Of a stretch of DNA of 64,000 nt, positions 26,200-34,720 are shown one piece after another. The stretch is from Paenibacillus sp. BJ-4 (lineage in GTDB: Bacteria; Bacillota; Bacilli; Paenibacillales; Paenibacillaceae). The DNA lies in contig NZ_JAIVEM010000006.1 of NCBI RefSeq assembly GCF_020404765.1, positions 421,950-485,949 of the forward strand, written 5' to 3'. A program made the position numbers and the translations under genes. The stretch's first letter is position 1. Every line of letters starts with the position of its first letter. Below the pieces are notes generated by a model that was not told the DNA's origin, did no database searches, and saw only the letters and a list, made by a program, of their open reading frames with translations.

Positions 26200-26293
26200 A
26201 TATGCATTACATCATGTCCATATTCGCTCGTCCATCTCGTGGTGAAGAGGAGAGCCTTCATGATTGACATCAATGACAAGGAGGAACTCTTAC

Positions 26294-26563
26294 ATGGCCA
26301 AGAAGTCGAAAATCGTAAAAGAGAAGAAACGTCAGGAAATCGTAGCTAAATATGCGGACCTGAGACGTGAGCTGAAAGCAAATGGGGACTACGAAACGTT
26401 GCAAAATCTTCCGCGAGACTCATCCCCAACCCGTCTGAAAAGTCGTTGCGAGCTGACAGGCAGACCAAGAGGCTACCTGCGCAAATTCAAGCTGTCCCGT
26501 ATCGCGTTCCGCGAGCTGGCACTTCAAGGCCACATTCCAGGCGTTACGAAATCCAGCTGGTAA
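26294..26563 (+). CDS. rpsN: Alternative (zinc-independent) 30S ribosomal protein S14
   Basis: 89 residues from ATG 26294, preceded by AAGGAGGA. The C-terminal half ([20 protein letters not shown]) is the conserved S14 rRNA-binding end. It is the long C-minus form: the CxxC pairs of the 61-residue zinc-binding S14 are absent. Such paralogues replace zinc-containing S14 under zinc limitation, which agrees with the Zur box just upstream. A second Zur-controlled ribosomal-protein operon lies at 61.3-62.4 kb. Confidence 0.93.
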   Translation: MAKKSKIVKEKKRQEIVAKYADLRRELKANGDYETLQNLPRDSSPTRLKSRCELTGRPRGYLRKFKLSRIAFRELALQGHIPGVTKSSW

Positions 26564-26616
26564 TTTAAAAGCGGCAAGTTGGTTGTTTTTAAGTGTCTGG
26601 CAGAAGGTTATACAGG

Positions 26617-26656
26617 GAATGCTCCGCGTCGCAGGATGAAGCGGAGCATTCTTTTT
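26617..26656 (+). terminator. Terminator of rpsN
   Basis: GAATGCTCCGC (26617-26627) pairs perfectly with GCGGAGCATTC (26641-26651), followed by five T. Confidence 0.9.
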
Positions 26657-26798
26657 AATGTGACATATATTATAGTTTGTATTGATTCCCCTTAGATGGT
26701 TAGGTAAAATATGGACGGGTTATAAATAATACATAACAAATAATGACTACATAATGTGGCTATATCAGATTATGTATACCTCAGGAGGAAGCTACAGG

Positions 26799-27791
26799 AT
26801 GGAAGAGAAACAGAGAGAGGACTCCTTTTGGGGTCTGGTGAAAAAAGGGAATAAATCCTCAGGCTCGGCAGCGTTAGGTAATACGGGCATCGCTCTGATT
26901 AAAGGAATTGCTTTTGCCTTGACAGGCAGCGGCTCCATGTTTGCCACGATGATGCATTCCATTGCAGATGCAGTGAACCAAATGTTTGTATTTGCAGGCA
27001 GTGTACTGGCAGAGAAAAAGCCGACAAAACGCTTTCCTACCGGCTTTGGACGGGTGATTAACCTGTTTTGTATGGTTGCTGTTATTGTCGTAACGATTAT
27101 GGCCTATGAAACTGCTTTGGAAGGCATTCATTTGCTGCAGCACCCGGCTGAATCTTCACAGGGATTTTGGATTAATGTAGTGGTGCTTATTTTGTCACTG
27201 GTGGTTGACGGGTTTGTTTGGAGCAAAGCGATGAAAGAAGTGCTGCATGAATCCAGAGTGGAAGCCAAGGGACTCGGCATTTTTACGTCTGCGTTCCGTC
27301 ATGTGGGACGTGCTGCGCCGCCAACTCGTCTGGTGTTTTATGAGGATTTGGTGGCAACAACGGGTGGGGTGCTGGCCCTGCTGGCTGTTGTGGTCACATC
27401 GCTGACCGATTTTAAGCTGCTAGACGGGATTTCGAGTATTCTTATCGGCTGTCTGATGGTCGGCGTTGCGTTTCGGGTCGGCTACGATAATATGGTGGGC
27501 TTGATTGGTGTATCGGCTCCCCCAGATATCGAAGAACGTGTAGCTTCTATTATTCTCGCCGATACGCATGTAACGGATATTTATCAGATGCGTATTTTAC
27601 AGGAGGGCCGCTACTATCACGTGGAAGGGCTGATTGAGCTTACACCGGGAATGACGTTGGCAGATGCAGATGACATCAAGTTCAGAGTCGAGGATGCTCT
27701 GCTACGTGATCCTCATATTTCAGATGCTGCATTAGGTATTTTGGAAGATGACGGGGTTAAAAACTGGAAAAAGCAGGAGCCAGAAATGTAA
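26799..27791 (+). CDS. Cation diffusion facilitator (CDF) family transporter
   Basis: 330 residues from ATG 26799 with AGGAGG at 26783-26788. It has about five to six hydrophobic helices and the CDF hallmark HSIAD in helix 2 (MHSIADAVNQ), matched by a YEDLVATTGG motif in helix 5, the two halves of the metal site. A cytoplasmic C-terminal domain follows. It resembles the YdbO-like branch annotated as cation efflux. Zinc, manganese, iron or cobalt export are all possible; the nearby Zur-regulated gene is suggestive but no Zur box was seen for this gene. Stands alone. Confidence 0.8.
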   Translation: MEEKQREDSFWGLVKKGNKSSGSAALGNTGIALIKGIAFALTGSGSMFATMMHSIADAVNQMFVFAGSVLAEKKPTKRFPTGFGRVINLFCMVAVIVVTIMAYETALEGIHLLQHPAESSQGFWINVVVLILSLVVDGFVWSKAMKEVLHESRVEAKGLGIFTSAFRHVGRAAPPTRLVFYEDLVATTGGVLALLAVVVTSLTDFKLLDGISSILIGCLMVGVAFRVGYDNMVGLIGVSAPPDIEERVASIILADTHVTDIYQMRILQEGRYYHVEGLIELTPGMTLADADDIKFRVEDALLRDPHISDAALGILEDDGVKNWKKQEPEM

Positions 27792-27827
27792 AACGGCCGA
27801 AATGCAAGCAGGAAGCTCTTTTCGTAT

Positions 27828-27872
27828 GATTAGGTCAGCCAGAAACTACTGGTTGGCCTATTCTTATATGAG
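27828..27872 (+). terminator. Possible terminator of the CDF gene
   Basis: AGGTCAGCCAG (27832-27842) pairs with G-U wobbles with CTGGTTGGCCT (27849-27859); the T tail is weak. Confidence 0.35.
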
Positions 27873-27955
27873 AAAAACACAATCAATAATACTTGTGAAT
27901 AATAGAGGTACAATACCTTTAAATGAATAATATTTTCTTATCTATAAGAATATAG

Positions 27956-28174
27956 GTGAAGAATAATGAAACCAGCTTTTCTCCCTCAGAAGTCACCGTA
28001 AAGGAGATAGAAGAGGAATCAGGATATATTGTGGCTCCAAAGCGTTTACTTGCTGTGATGGATAAAAAATTTCATCATCACCCACCAGAGCCTTATCATG
28101 TGTATAAATTTTTTATCGAATGCGAGCTTACAGGCGGAGAGGCCAAAAGTGGACTAGAGACGTTAAACCGGTGA
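27956..28174 (+). pseudogene. Fragment of a Nudix hydrolase
   Basis: The 72-residue frame starts in the middle of a Nudix box: SPSEVTVKEIEEESGY contains the ExxxEExG half of GxxxxxExxxxxxxREUxEExGU, and the following VAPKRLLAVMDKKFHHHP and EPYHVYKFFIECEL stretch is typical of ADP-sugar-type Nudix proteins. The N-terminal strands and the Nudix-box glycine are missing and the C-terminus stops after GLET. It is therefore a remnant truncated at both ends. The remainder of 27792-28293 holds only the terminator-like hairpin upstream and the promoter of the next operon. Confidence 0.6.
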
Positions 28175-28208
28175 TCATTGATTAATGAAAAAGAAGAGGG
28201 TTGATCCT

Positions 28209-28250
28209 TTGAATTTAGGCTGATTGTTAGATACAATGAAAGCGTTAACA
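28209..28250 (+). promoter_or_regulatory. Promoter with a perfect CcpA cre site for the polysaccharide-lyase operon
   Basis: TTGAAT (28209-28214), 17 nt, TACAAT (28232-28237). TGAAAGCGTTAACA at 28237-28250 matches the cre consensus TGWAANCGNTNWCA at all positions and covers the transcription start, so CcpA should repress the operon when preferred sugars are present. Confidence 0.8.
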
Positions 28251-28293
28251 AAAAGAAGGTGAAACGAATGCTTCTCATGGGGAGGAAAAGCGA

Positions 28294-30222
28294 ATGAGTC
28301 TTCTGAAGGAGGCTTGGCCTGCTTCGCGGCTCGTGACGGTGCTGGATGGCGGGGTGCAGGACACAGCAAGGCAACGGTTAAGGAGTGAATGGACAAAAAG
28401 GCTGCGGGCGACGGTCGCTGAACCGGTATACGCTGAGCTTTGGGTGGACATCGAACGTGTCTGTAAGAATAGTCGGGAAACACCATGGCCTGAGCTCTCG
28501 TTGCCCTTGTTTCGACAATTTGCACATACGGGAGAACGCAAGCCGTATGAGGATGTGTACTTTGAACGGCGTGGACGACTGGCTGCCTTGGTGCTGGCAG
28601 CTGTTGCCGATTCGGAGCCATGGCTGATGAAAGAGGTGGAAAACGGGCTGCTGGAAATATGCCGCGAGTACACATGGGCGCTTCCTGCACATGTCAGGGA
28701 AGAGGACACGGTGACACCGCCTTGGCAGCAGGTGGATTTATTCGCGTCTGAAACAGCGCAGATGCTGGCTGAAATTTTATTGCTGCTTGGCGAGCAACTG
28801 GACGGACATGTGGTTGCTGGGGTACGCGAAGAGGTCGAGTGCCGGGTGTTGGAGCCTGTTTTTTGGCAGCCTCGCCATTTTGAATGGGAGACAGCAGAGC
28901 ATAACTGGGCGGCCGTATGCGCTTCCGGTTGCGGAATTGCCGCATTGCTGCTGGTAGAAGATAAATCTTCCAGAGCGGTAGCGATCGAGAGTATGCTGAG
29001 CACGCTGGATTACTTCCTGGCATGCTACGGGGAAGATGGAGGGTGTCCTGAGGGCGTTGGTTATTGGGTATACGGCTTTGGTTATTTCATTTATTTTGCC
29101 GATATGCTGCGCGCGTTTAGCGGGGGAGCCGTAAATATTCTGACCTCGGAAAAGGTCGGAAAAATCGCCGCCTTTGCGGAACGGGTGCATTTGTCGGATG
29201 GCATTTATTCCAATTATTCGGACAGCAGTGAAACTGAACGCCTGCCCTCTGGTCTTGTCTCTTATTTGAATGATTTGCAGGGGCGACGATCGGCCCTCCC
29301 TTTTCATGTATCTGGTCTGCTGGAGGACCCTTGTCGTCGCTGGGCTCACGTATTGCGCAACCTGGTATGGACAAATCCTTCGGCCTTTGGAAGCGGTGAG
29401 AAAGCCGTCGATTATTTGCCACAGCTAGGGTGGCTCATGTGCCGTAGCCATAGCTCTAGTCATAGTTCCAGCCATGGCAGAGCTGCCAGGACAAAGGCTG
29501 GGTCAGGCGTAATGCTTGCATTTTCAGCCAAGGGCGGGCATAACAATGAACCTCACAACCATAACGATCTTGGACATTTTATCCTTCATGGCGGTGGCGA
29601 AAATCTGCTGTGTGATCTGGGAGCGGGCTTGTATACGAAAGCCTATTTTTCACCGGGACGAGAGTCGATCGTCAACATATCCTCAGGCGGTCATTCCGTG
29701 CCCGTAATCAATGGGACCATGCAGCAATCGGGTGCAAGGGCAAAGGCGGTTGTACTGGATATTGCTGTGGAAGATCAGGAGAAGGCACAGACGACTGCAA
29801 GGCTAAAACTTGATTTGACATCCGCATATCCAGTAGAAGAATTAACGGTTTTCACCCGCTCTTTTGCATGGACTGCGCTAGAGGGAAACGAGGGAGCAAG
29901 GCTTACCATCACCGATCATTTTGAGTTTGAATCGTCCGGCGTGAGTATGAAGCTATGGGATGTGGAGGAGCTTTTGATCAGTCGTATTCAGCCTAGAACA
30001 GGAGCGGGCTTCGTAGAATGGAAGGTCACGAAGGCTGTGGTCAGGCTGGATTATGATGCCAGTGTGCTGCATCTGGAGGTGGAGGCTGTAAAGCATGTGG
30101 ATCATGACGGAGTACCCTTTGTATTTTATAAAACATCGCTGAAATGGTCTTCAGATCGCTGGAACGGTTCTGCAAGCGTAGATTGCAATCTGTTTTTTAT
30201 CATCAATCAATCTTCATGTTGA
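28294..30222 (+). CDS. Heparinase II/III-family polysaccharide lyase-like protein
   Basis: 642 residues without a signal peptide. The N-terminal part is an alpha/alpha-toroid; the C-terminal half carries the heparinase II/III beta-sandwich with NEPHNHNDLGHFIL, CDLGAGLYTKAYFSPGRE and GGHSVPVING, which include the conserved His and Tyr residues used for beta-elimination. GGGGAGG precedes ATG 28294. It is first of three close genes, ending with a GH88 unsaturated glucuronyl hydrolase. The predicted role is cleavage of an imported uronate-containing oligosaccharide in the cytoplasm. Alginate-, heparin- or pectin-like substrates cannot be told apart from sequence alone. A Ser/His-rich run (HSSSHSSSHG) near residues 388-397 is an odd insertion. 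Confidence 0.75.
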   Translation: MSLLKEAWPASRLVTVLDGGVQDTARQRLRSEWTKRLRATVAEPVYAELWVDIERVCKNSRETPWPELSLPLFRQFAHTGERKPYEDVYFERRGRLAALVLAAVADSEPWLMKEVENGLLEICREYTWALPAHVREEDTVTPPWQQVDLFASETAQMLAEILLLLGEQLDGHVVAGVREEVECRVLEPVFWQPRHFEWETAEHNWAAVCASGCGIAALLLVEDKSSRAVAIESMLSTLDYFLACYGEDGGCPEGVGYWVYGFGYFIYFADMLRAFSGGAVNILTSEKVGKIAAFAERVHLSDGIYSNYSDSSETERLPSGLVSYLNDLQGRRSALPFHVSGLLEDPCRRWAHVLRNLVWTNPSAFGSGEKAVDYLPQLGWLMCRSHSSSHSSSHGRAARTKAGSGVMLAFSAKGGHNNEPHNHNDLGHFILHGGGENLLCDLGAGLYTKAYFSPGRESIVNISSGGHSVPVINGTMQQSGARAKAVVLDIAVEDQEKAQTTARLKLDLTSAYPVEELTVFTRSFAWTALEGNEGARLTITDHFEFESSGVSMKLWDVEELLISRIQPRTGAGFVEWKVTKAVVRLDYDASVLHLEVEAVKHVDHDGVPFVFYKTSLKWSSDRWNGSASVDCNLFFIINQSSC

Positions 30223-30238
30223 ATGGGAGGAAGACAGG

Positions 30239-32149
30239 ATGAATAAGCTGCATACAGGTAGCGTGTATCCTTGGCAGACGGAGCTGGAGAGATTTATTGA
30301 GCAGCTGGAAGTCACACCGAATCGAGTGGAGGACGGATGGACACGCCAACGTAAGCTTGCCATGCTGGAAAAGCTAGTTCGTGCATATACCTCGCATCAG
30401 GATGAAACCGGAGCTATCATTGACCCCCATTCTGAAAGTGAACGGTATTACTCTACCCCAGCCTATGCGCTGGCTGCGGCGGTGCTGGTCAAAGAAGGTC
30501 GGCATGATTTACTCGAATCTGCGGCTGCGACTTTGACGCATAGCATAGCTTGTGTAGTGGAGGAAAAAGCGCCGGATCAGCACCCGGACTTTTTTCCCAT
30601 CATGATGATGGGAGCGTATCGGCTCCTGAAAAATTTGCTGCCAGAGCAAGCCACAGCCTGGAAGCAGCAGCTGAGCAGAATTGAGCCGGAGCAGACTTAC
30701 ATTTTTACGATGAGCAAAATGAAAAATCCGAACCGGATGATCAACTGGAATGCGATTATGATTTCCGGCGAGTTTTTGCGTGCTGCCGAAGGGCTTGCAG
30801 CTGATACCGAGTGGATGGAGACGTATATCCGCAACTACCATCTGCCTCGCTTTACCGGTTTGGGACTGTACCAGGATGGTCCGCTGGACCGACCCAATAG
30901 CCCGTTCGCCTACGATATCGTCACTCGCTTTCATCTGGGCGTGATGCTGGAGAACGGATATGATGGCGGCTGCGCTCTGGAGCTGCGTGACCATCTTCGC
31001 AGAGGGGCGCTCAGCTCACTGCTGGCGTTATCCCCGCACGGGGAAATTCCGCCGCGTGGTCGAAGTGCGCAGCATCAGTGGAACGAAGCGGCTGCGGCCT
31101 TTGTCTTCACGACCCATGCACAGCAGGCTAATACAGAAGGCGAGCACGGGCTTGCGGGTGCGTTCCGGCGGGCAGCGGACCTGTGCTGGCAGGCGATTAG
31201 CCACTGGCAGATCGACGACGGCAAGCTGCATATTGTCCGCAACCATTATTCGTCTGAGGCACGACATGGCTTCGAGGTGTACTCGAACCACACCTGCTAC
31301 AGTCTGTGGACGGCGGCTGTGCTGGCACATACCTTGCTGTACGGGGAGGGGATAGAGCGTATTACTCCAGCTTCTATACCTGCGGAGATTGGCAGCCGGG
31401 TGCTGGAAATGGACGGCTGGTTCCAGACGGTCATTGCAGCCGTAGAAGGGCAGCAAATGCTTGTGCAGGTGTCGGTCAACGACCCGTACAATATTCCTGG
31501 TATCGTGCGTATTCAGCAGACCTCGCTACCGCCACTGATCGGTCCGTCCTCAGGAGGGCACGCCGACCGCGGCTTTACGGGCTTTGCGGAGGGGGATATT
31601 TTCCCGCTGAGCTATACTCCGGCCTGGCAAACGGAGGACGGAAAGTGGCACAGCCTGTCGGAGGGCATCCCCGGAACGCTGGAATTCGACCGGGATGGAG
31701 GGATTGATCCGCAGGATGGTGGCGGGTCCGTACAGGTGGAGCAAAGCTCAGCATCTGATGGAGCAACGGATTTTACATTGCTATGGAGAGGCCCGTTCCC
31801 CGGGGTGAGGGAAATCCGGACACATTATCGTCAGGTGCGTGGAAAAATTGAGGTGAGATATGAGCTTCAAGGCAATATTCAGCATGTGGCGGCACTTATT
31901 CCCCTAATGGCGTATGACGGCCGGGAGCGCAGCGTAATTCATCATATTATGTCAGCCGGGGAAGAAACGGAAAGCATTCGGGTGGAATACGCAGGCGCAA
32001 GCCTTGAAGTCATCCCGACAATGGAAGGAACGAACGTGGTATGGCCGGAGGAATTGACTTCCGTAGCTTGTCGGAATGGCTTACTCAAGGGAGCACGCCT
32101 GGAATGCACAGGTAGTCGCATTTCCTTTATCATAAGGCTACCAGAATAA
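30239..32149 (+). CDS. Unrecognised 636-residue protein of the uronate operon
   Basis: It lies 16 bp after the heparinase-like gene with its own ribosome binding site (GGGAGGAAG). No signal peptide is seen. The first 400 residues are helical with repeated aromatic and His/Trp/Asn residues (NPNRMINWNAIMISGEF, YQDGPLDRPNSPFAYD, SPHGEIPPRGRSAQHQWNE), which suggests an alpha/alpha-toroid like that of polysaccharide lyases or glycoside hydrolases, followed by beta-sandwich-like sequence. It is similar in design to its upstream neighbour but lacks that protein's NHNDLGH motif. A glycan-active enzyme acting on the same substrate is the best guess. I do not recognise the family. Confidence 0.65.
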   Translation: MNKLHTGSVYPWQTELERFIEQLEVTPNRVEDGWTRQRKLAMLEKLVRAYTSHQDETGAIIDPHSESERYYSTPAYALAAAVLVKEGRHDLLESAAATLTHSIACVVEEKAPDQHPDFFPIMMMGAYRLLKNLLPEQATAWKQQLSRIEPEQTYIFTMSKMKNPNRMINWNAIMISGEFLRAAEGLAADTEWMETYIRNYHLPRFTGLGLYQDGPLDRPNSPFAYDIVTRFHLGVMLENGYDGGCALELRDHLRRGALSSLLALSPHGEIPPRGRSAQHQWNEAAAAFVFTTHAQQANTEGEHGLAGAFRRAADLCWQAISHWQIDDGKLHIVRNHYSSEARHGFEVYSNHTCYSLWTAAVLAHTLLYGEGIERITPASIPAEIGSRVLEMDGWFQTVIAAVEGQQMLVQVSVNDPYNIPGIVRIQQTSLPPLIGPSSGGHADRGFTGFAEGDIFPLSYTPAWQTEDGKWHSLSEGIPGTLEFDRDGGIDPQDGGGSVQVEQSSASDGATDFTLLWRGPFPGVREIRTHYRQVRGKIEVRYELQGNIQHVAALIPLMAYDGRERSVIHHIMSAGEETESIRVEYAGASLEVIPTMEGTNVVWPEELTSVACRNGLLKGARLECTGSRISFIIRLPE

Positions 32150-32203
32150 TTTGGGCTGGAGCGATAGACGTTTTTAACCAGTGGAAAAGGGAGAGGAAAA
32201 GAA

Positions 32204-33334
32204 ATGACAAATACAGAAGCATGGCTGGAGCAGTCATGGGAGCTGGCTTTGGACAAAACGCTTGCCTTGGCGGCAAGACTGGGGGACGCTTTTCCCCATG
32301 TTGCGGAGGGTGGACGCTATGACAATCGTGAGGAACCGTGGTGGACAGCAGGCTTTTATCCTGGGCTGCTATGGCTTGCAAATCGGGCCCGCCCTGACAG
32401 CGGAGCTGCCGGGATTGCGCAGCGGTGCGAGAGTCGTCTGGAAAAAGTGCTCTATAACAGTGAGGCGGTAGACCATGATCTAGGCTTTATTTGGCTGTTG
32501 AGCGGTGTGGCCGCCCATCGGTTGACGGGAGATGCTGAGTCCAGAAGACGGGGGCTGCTGGCTGCCAATCTGCTGGCCGCTCGTTTTAACGTGAACGGTC
32601 GCTTTATTCGCGCGTGGAATTTCCAATCGAAGGACATGGATACACGGGGCGTTGCGATTATAGACAGCATGATGAATCTTCCCTTGCTCTATTGGGCCTC
32701 GGAGGAAAGCGGAGATCCTCGCTTTGCTGCTCTGGCTGTGCAGCATGCGGATACCGTGGCACGTGAATTTGTCCGTGCGGACGGCTCCATCGCACATGTG
32801 GTCGAATTTGATCCGGAAATTGGAAAAAAAGTCGCCGAGCATGGCGGACAGGGGTTCGCTCCCGGTTCCGCCTGGGCACGTGGCACGGCATGGGCTCTGT
32901 ACGGCTTTACGCTTTCGTACGGGTACACGCGCGATTCGCGTTATTTGAAGGTGGCCGAGAACACGGCTGACTTTTTCCTGTCCCAACTAGGGGATGCTTG
33001 CCTGCCTGTGTGGGATTTTAGAGCATCAGATGGACATCGCGAAGCGTGGGATTCATCTGCGGCGGCTATTGCGGCAAGCGGTTTGCTGGAGCTGGCCAAA
33101 TATTCGACGCGTGCGGAGCATTTTATCCAAGCGGCAGAGTCCATTCTCATGGGCTTGCATCACACATGCACGGAGTGGGGCGAGGAGCATGAGGGCTTAC
33201 TGATGAACGGAACCGTACATTATCCTGAGCAAAAATACATCAACGTTCCCATTATCTACGGCGATTATTTCTTTGTTGAGGCATTGGCAAAGCTGCGCGG
33301 AGAAGAAGGCTTGTTTAGTGTTGAAAGCACATAA
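32204..33334 (+). CDS. GH88 unsaturated glucuronyl hydrolase
   Basis: 376 residues, cytoplasmic, with the (alpha/alpha)6 GH88 motifs: EEPWWTAGFYPGLLWLA near the start, KDMDTRGVAIIDSMMNLPLL (catalytic Asp region, about residues 143-162), GSAWARGTAWALYGF and REAWDSSAAAIAASGLLEL. This family removes the 4,5-unsaturated uronic acid left by a polysaccharide lyase, which explains its pairing with the heparinase-like gene upstream. GGGAGAGG precedes ATG 32204. A terminator lies about 80 bp past the stop. Confidence 0.85.
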   Translation: MTNTEAWLEQSWELALDKTLALAARLGDAFPHVAEGGRYDNREEPWWTAGFYPGLLWLANRARPDSGAAGIAQRCESRLEKVLYNSEAVDHDLGFIWLLSGVAAHRLTGDAESRRRGLLAANLLAARFNVNGRFIRAWNFQSKDMDTRGVAIIDSMMNLPLLYWASEESGDPRFAALAVQHADTVAREFVRADGSIAHVVEFDPEIGKKVAEHGGQGFAPGSAWARGTAWALYGFTLSYGYTRDSRYLKVAENTADFFLSQLGDACLPVWDFRASDGHREAWDSSAAAIAASGLLELAKYSTRAEHFIQAAESILMGLHHTCTEWGEEHEGLLMNGTVHYPEQKYINVPIIYGDYFFVEALAKLRGEEGLFSVEST

Positions 33335-33412
33335 ATATAGTGCGTAAATTGGGAAAAATGAGCCCATTCTAATCGTGCTGTGCTATGTCAGGTTTATTAC
33401 ATGAAATTTGAG

Positions 33413-33454
33413 ACAGTGTGTGTGTAAACTTATTTACATATACGCTGTTTTTTT
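33413..33454 (+). terminator. Terminator of the uronate operon
   Basis: ACAGTGTGTGTGTAAA (33413-33428) pairs, with G-U pairs, with TTTACATATACGCTGT (33433-33448), then seven T. From there to 33680 nothing else is supported. Confidence 0.7.
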
Positions 33455-33731
33455 ATGCGTGAAAAGGCTGGATTTAATTCGATACCAAAGTACTAATTAC
33501 TAGGTGGATAAGAGTTTAGAGCTGCATTTATTTTGTACCCAATCAGAACAAATTCATGTAAATAAGCTCTTAAATCCTATGAGGATTTTCATTTTGATGT
33601 ATGGAAATAGGTCCTTTTACTTGTTTATGAGCCTTTATTCGTAAATTGACAATATAGGTGGGTAGCCGTATGATATCTTCTTGGATAAAGGAATAAAATG
33701 GATTTTAAAAAGAAAAGGGGTTATACATATC

Positions 33732-34214
33732 ATGACAGCAACAAGTGATAGCACAAGACGAATATATGGAGGATTTTGGATAAGAACAGCAGCGTTTGTG
33801 ATGGATTTCATCATTGTCACTTTACTTGTTCTTTTAATAGGAGGAGGAATATCCAGTATTCCATTCCTTCTGGGTATAGAGGAGACTGGTTTCGTACACG
33901 TGTTGGCTCTGCTGTGGCCCTTGATCTTTTGGCTCGTGTTGCCATGGCTGTATTGTGTTCTTTGGGAGTCATCGAAGGTAAAAGCAACACCAGGGAAGCT
34001 TGTATTTTCTCTAATTGTAGTAGACAAGGATGGAAAGCGGCTTGGATTCTGGCACGCCTCCGGGCGTTACTGGATTAAAGCTATTTCTTTTGTGATTATT
34101 CATATTATTTACATTGTGGTCGCTTTTACTGCGAAAAAACAGGGAGTCCACGATCTTTGTACCAACACCTTTGTTGTACATAAAAAAGAGTTGCAGCGAT
34201 ATGAACAGCAATAG
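33732..34214 (+). CDS. RDD-family membrane protein
   Basis: 160 residues from ATG 33732 with AAAGGGG upstream. Three hydrophobic segments are visible, at about residues 20-40, 52-75 and 115-132. The N-terminal GFWIRTAAFVMDFIIV contains the Arg and Asp residues of the RDD domain, and KATPGKLVFSLIVVDKDG is the conserved loop after the second helix. RDD proteins are small integral membrane proteins of mostly unknown function, some linked to ion homeostasis. It stands alone. Confidence 0.8.
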   Translation: MTATSDSTRRIYGGFWIRTAAFVMDFIIVTLLVLLIGGGISSIPFLLGIEETGFVHVLALLWPLIFWLVLPWLYCVLWESSKVKATPGKLVFSLIVVDKDGKRLGFWHASGRYWIKAISFVIIHIIYIVVAFTAKKQGVHDLCTNTFVVHKKELQRYEQQ

Positions 34215-34282
34215 TATTTTATACCAATATCAGTGCTTGTGACCAATTAATAGGGGGTAAGTAGTCTTTTATTTTTAAAATA

Positions 34283-34498
34283 ATGGGGAAATATGAATTC
34301 ATGCGTCATACTTATGAGCTTCAAGCGGGCGCTCCCGTTCCTTTCTTTGAAAGCCATAACTTTTTCAAAAGCTTTTTGGAATATGAACAGTATTGGGAGA
34401 AATTTTATATGTTCCTTTTCCTAAATTCAAACCCGGATATAGTGGGCAAACGTGTCGTTATGGATGAAGCCAATTTGCTCTGGGATTCTAACCTTTAA
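34283..34498 (+). CDS. Short hypothetical reading frame
   Basis: A 71-residue frame (ATG 34283) rich in aromatic residues, for example PVPFFESHNFFKSFLEYEQYW. No ribosome binding site is seen. It may be a fragment of a larger gene or not coding. No family was recognised. The following 220 bp up to the helicase gene contain only an extended -10-like GGGTTATAAT at 34670-34679. Confidence 0.3.
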   Translation: MGKYEFMRHTYELQAGAPVPFFESHNFFKSFLEYEQYWEKFYMFLFLNSNPDIVGKRVVMDEANLLWDSNL

Positions 34499-34720
34499 AA
34501 GGTATGGAAATCTGAGAATCCCGGGGCAACAGCGATCGTAAGATCAAATGCTACACGTAGCGTCTAACTCAGACGAAACCATGTTCCCTTTATTTTAAAG
34601 AGATTCTTATTTCGACATAAAAAAATGCAGCCTGTTCTTACAGTTTACATATTCCTTTTAGGTCGTTTTGGGTTATAATGAAAGGATGCACATTATGAAC
34701 GAATTGGAGGCACAGCCCGA

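Noticed and set aside
26264..26293. Upstream extension of S14 from 26264
   Set aside because: The AAGGAGGA at 26278-26285 lies inside it and points to ATG 26294, where S14 homology begins.
28275..29003. 242-codon minus-strand frame opposite the heparinase-like gene, with other long minus frames nearby
   Set aside because: Serine-rich antisense translation of a GC-rich gene; no start signals and no homology.
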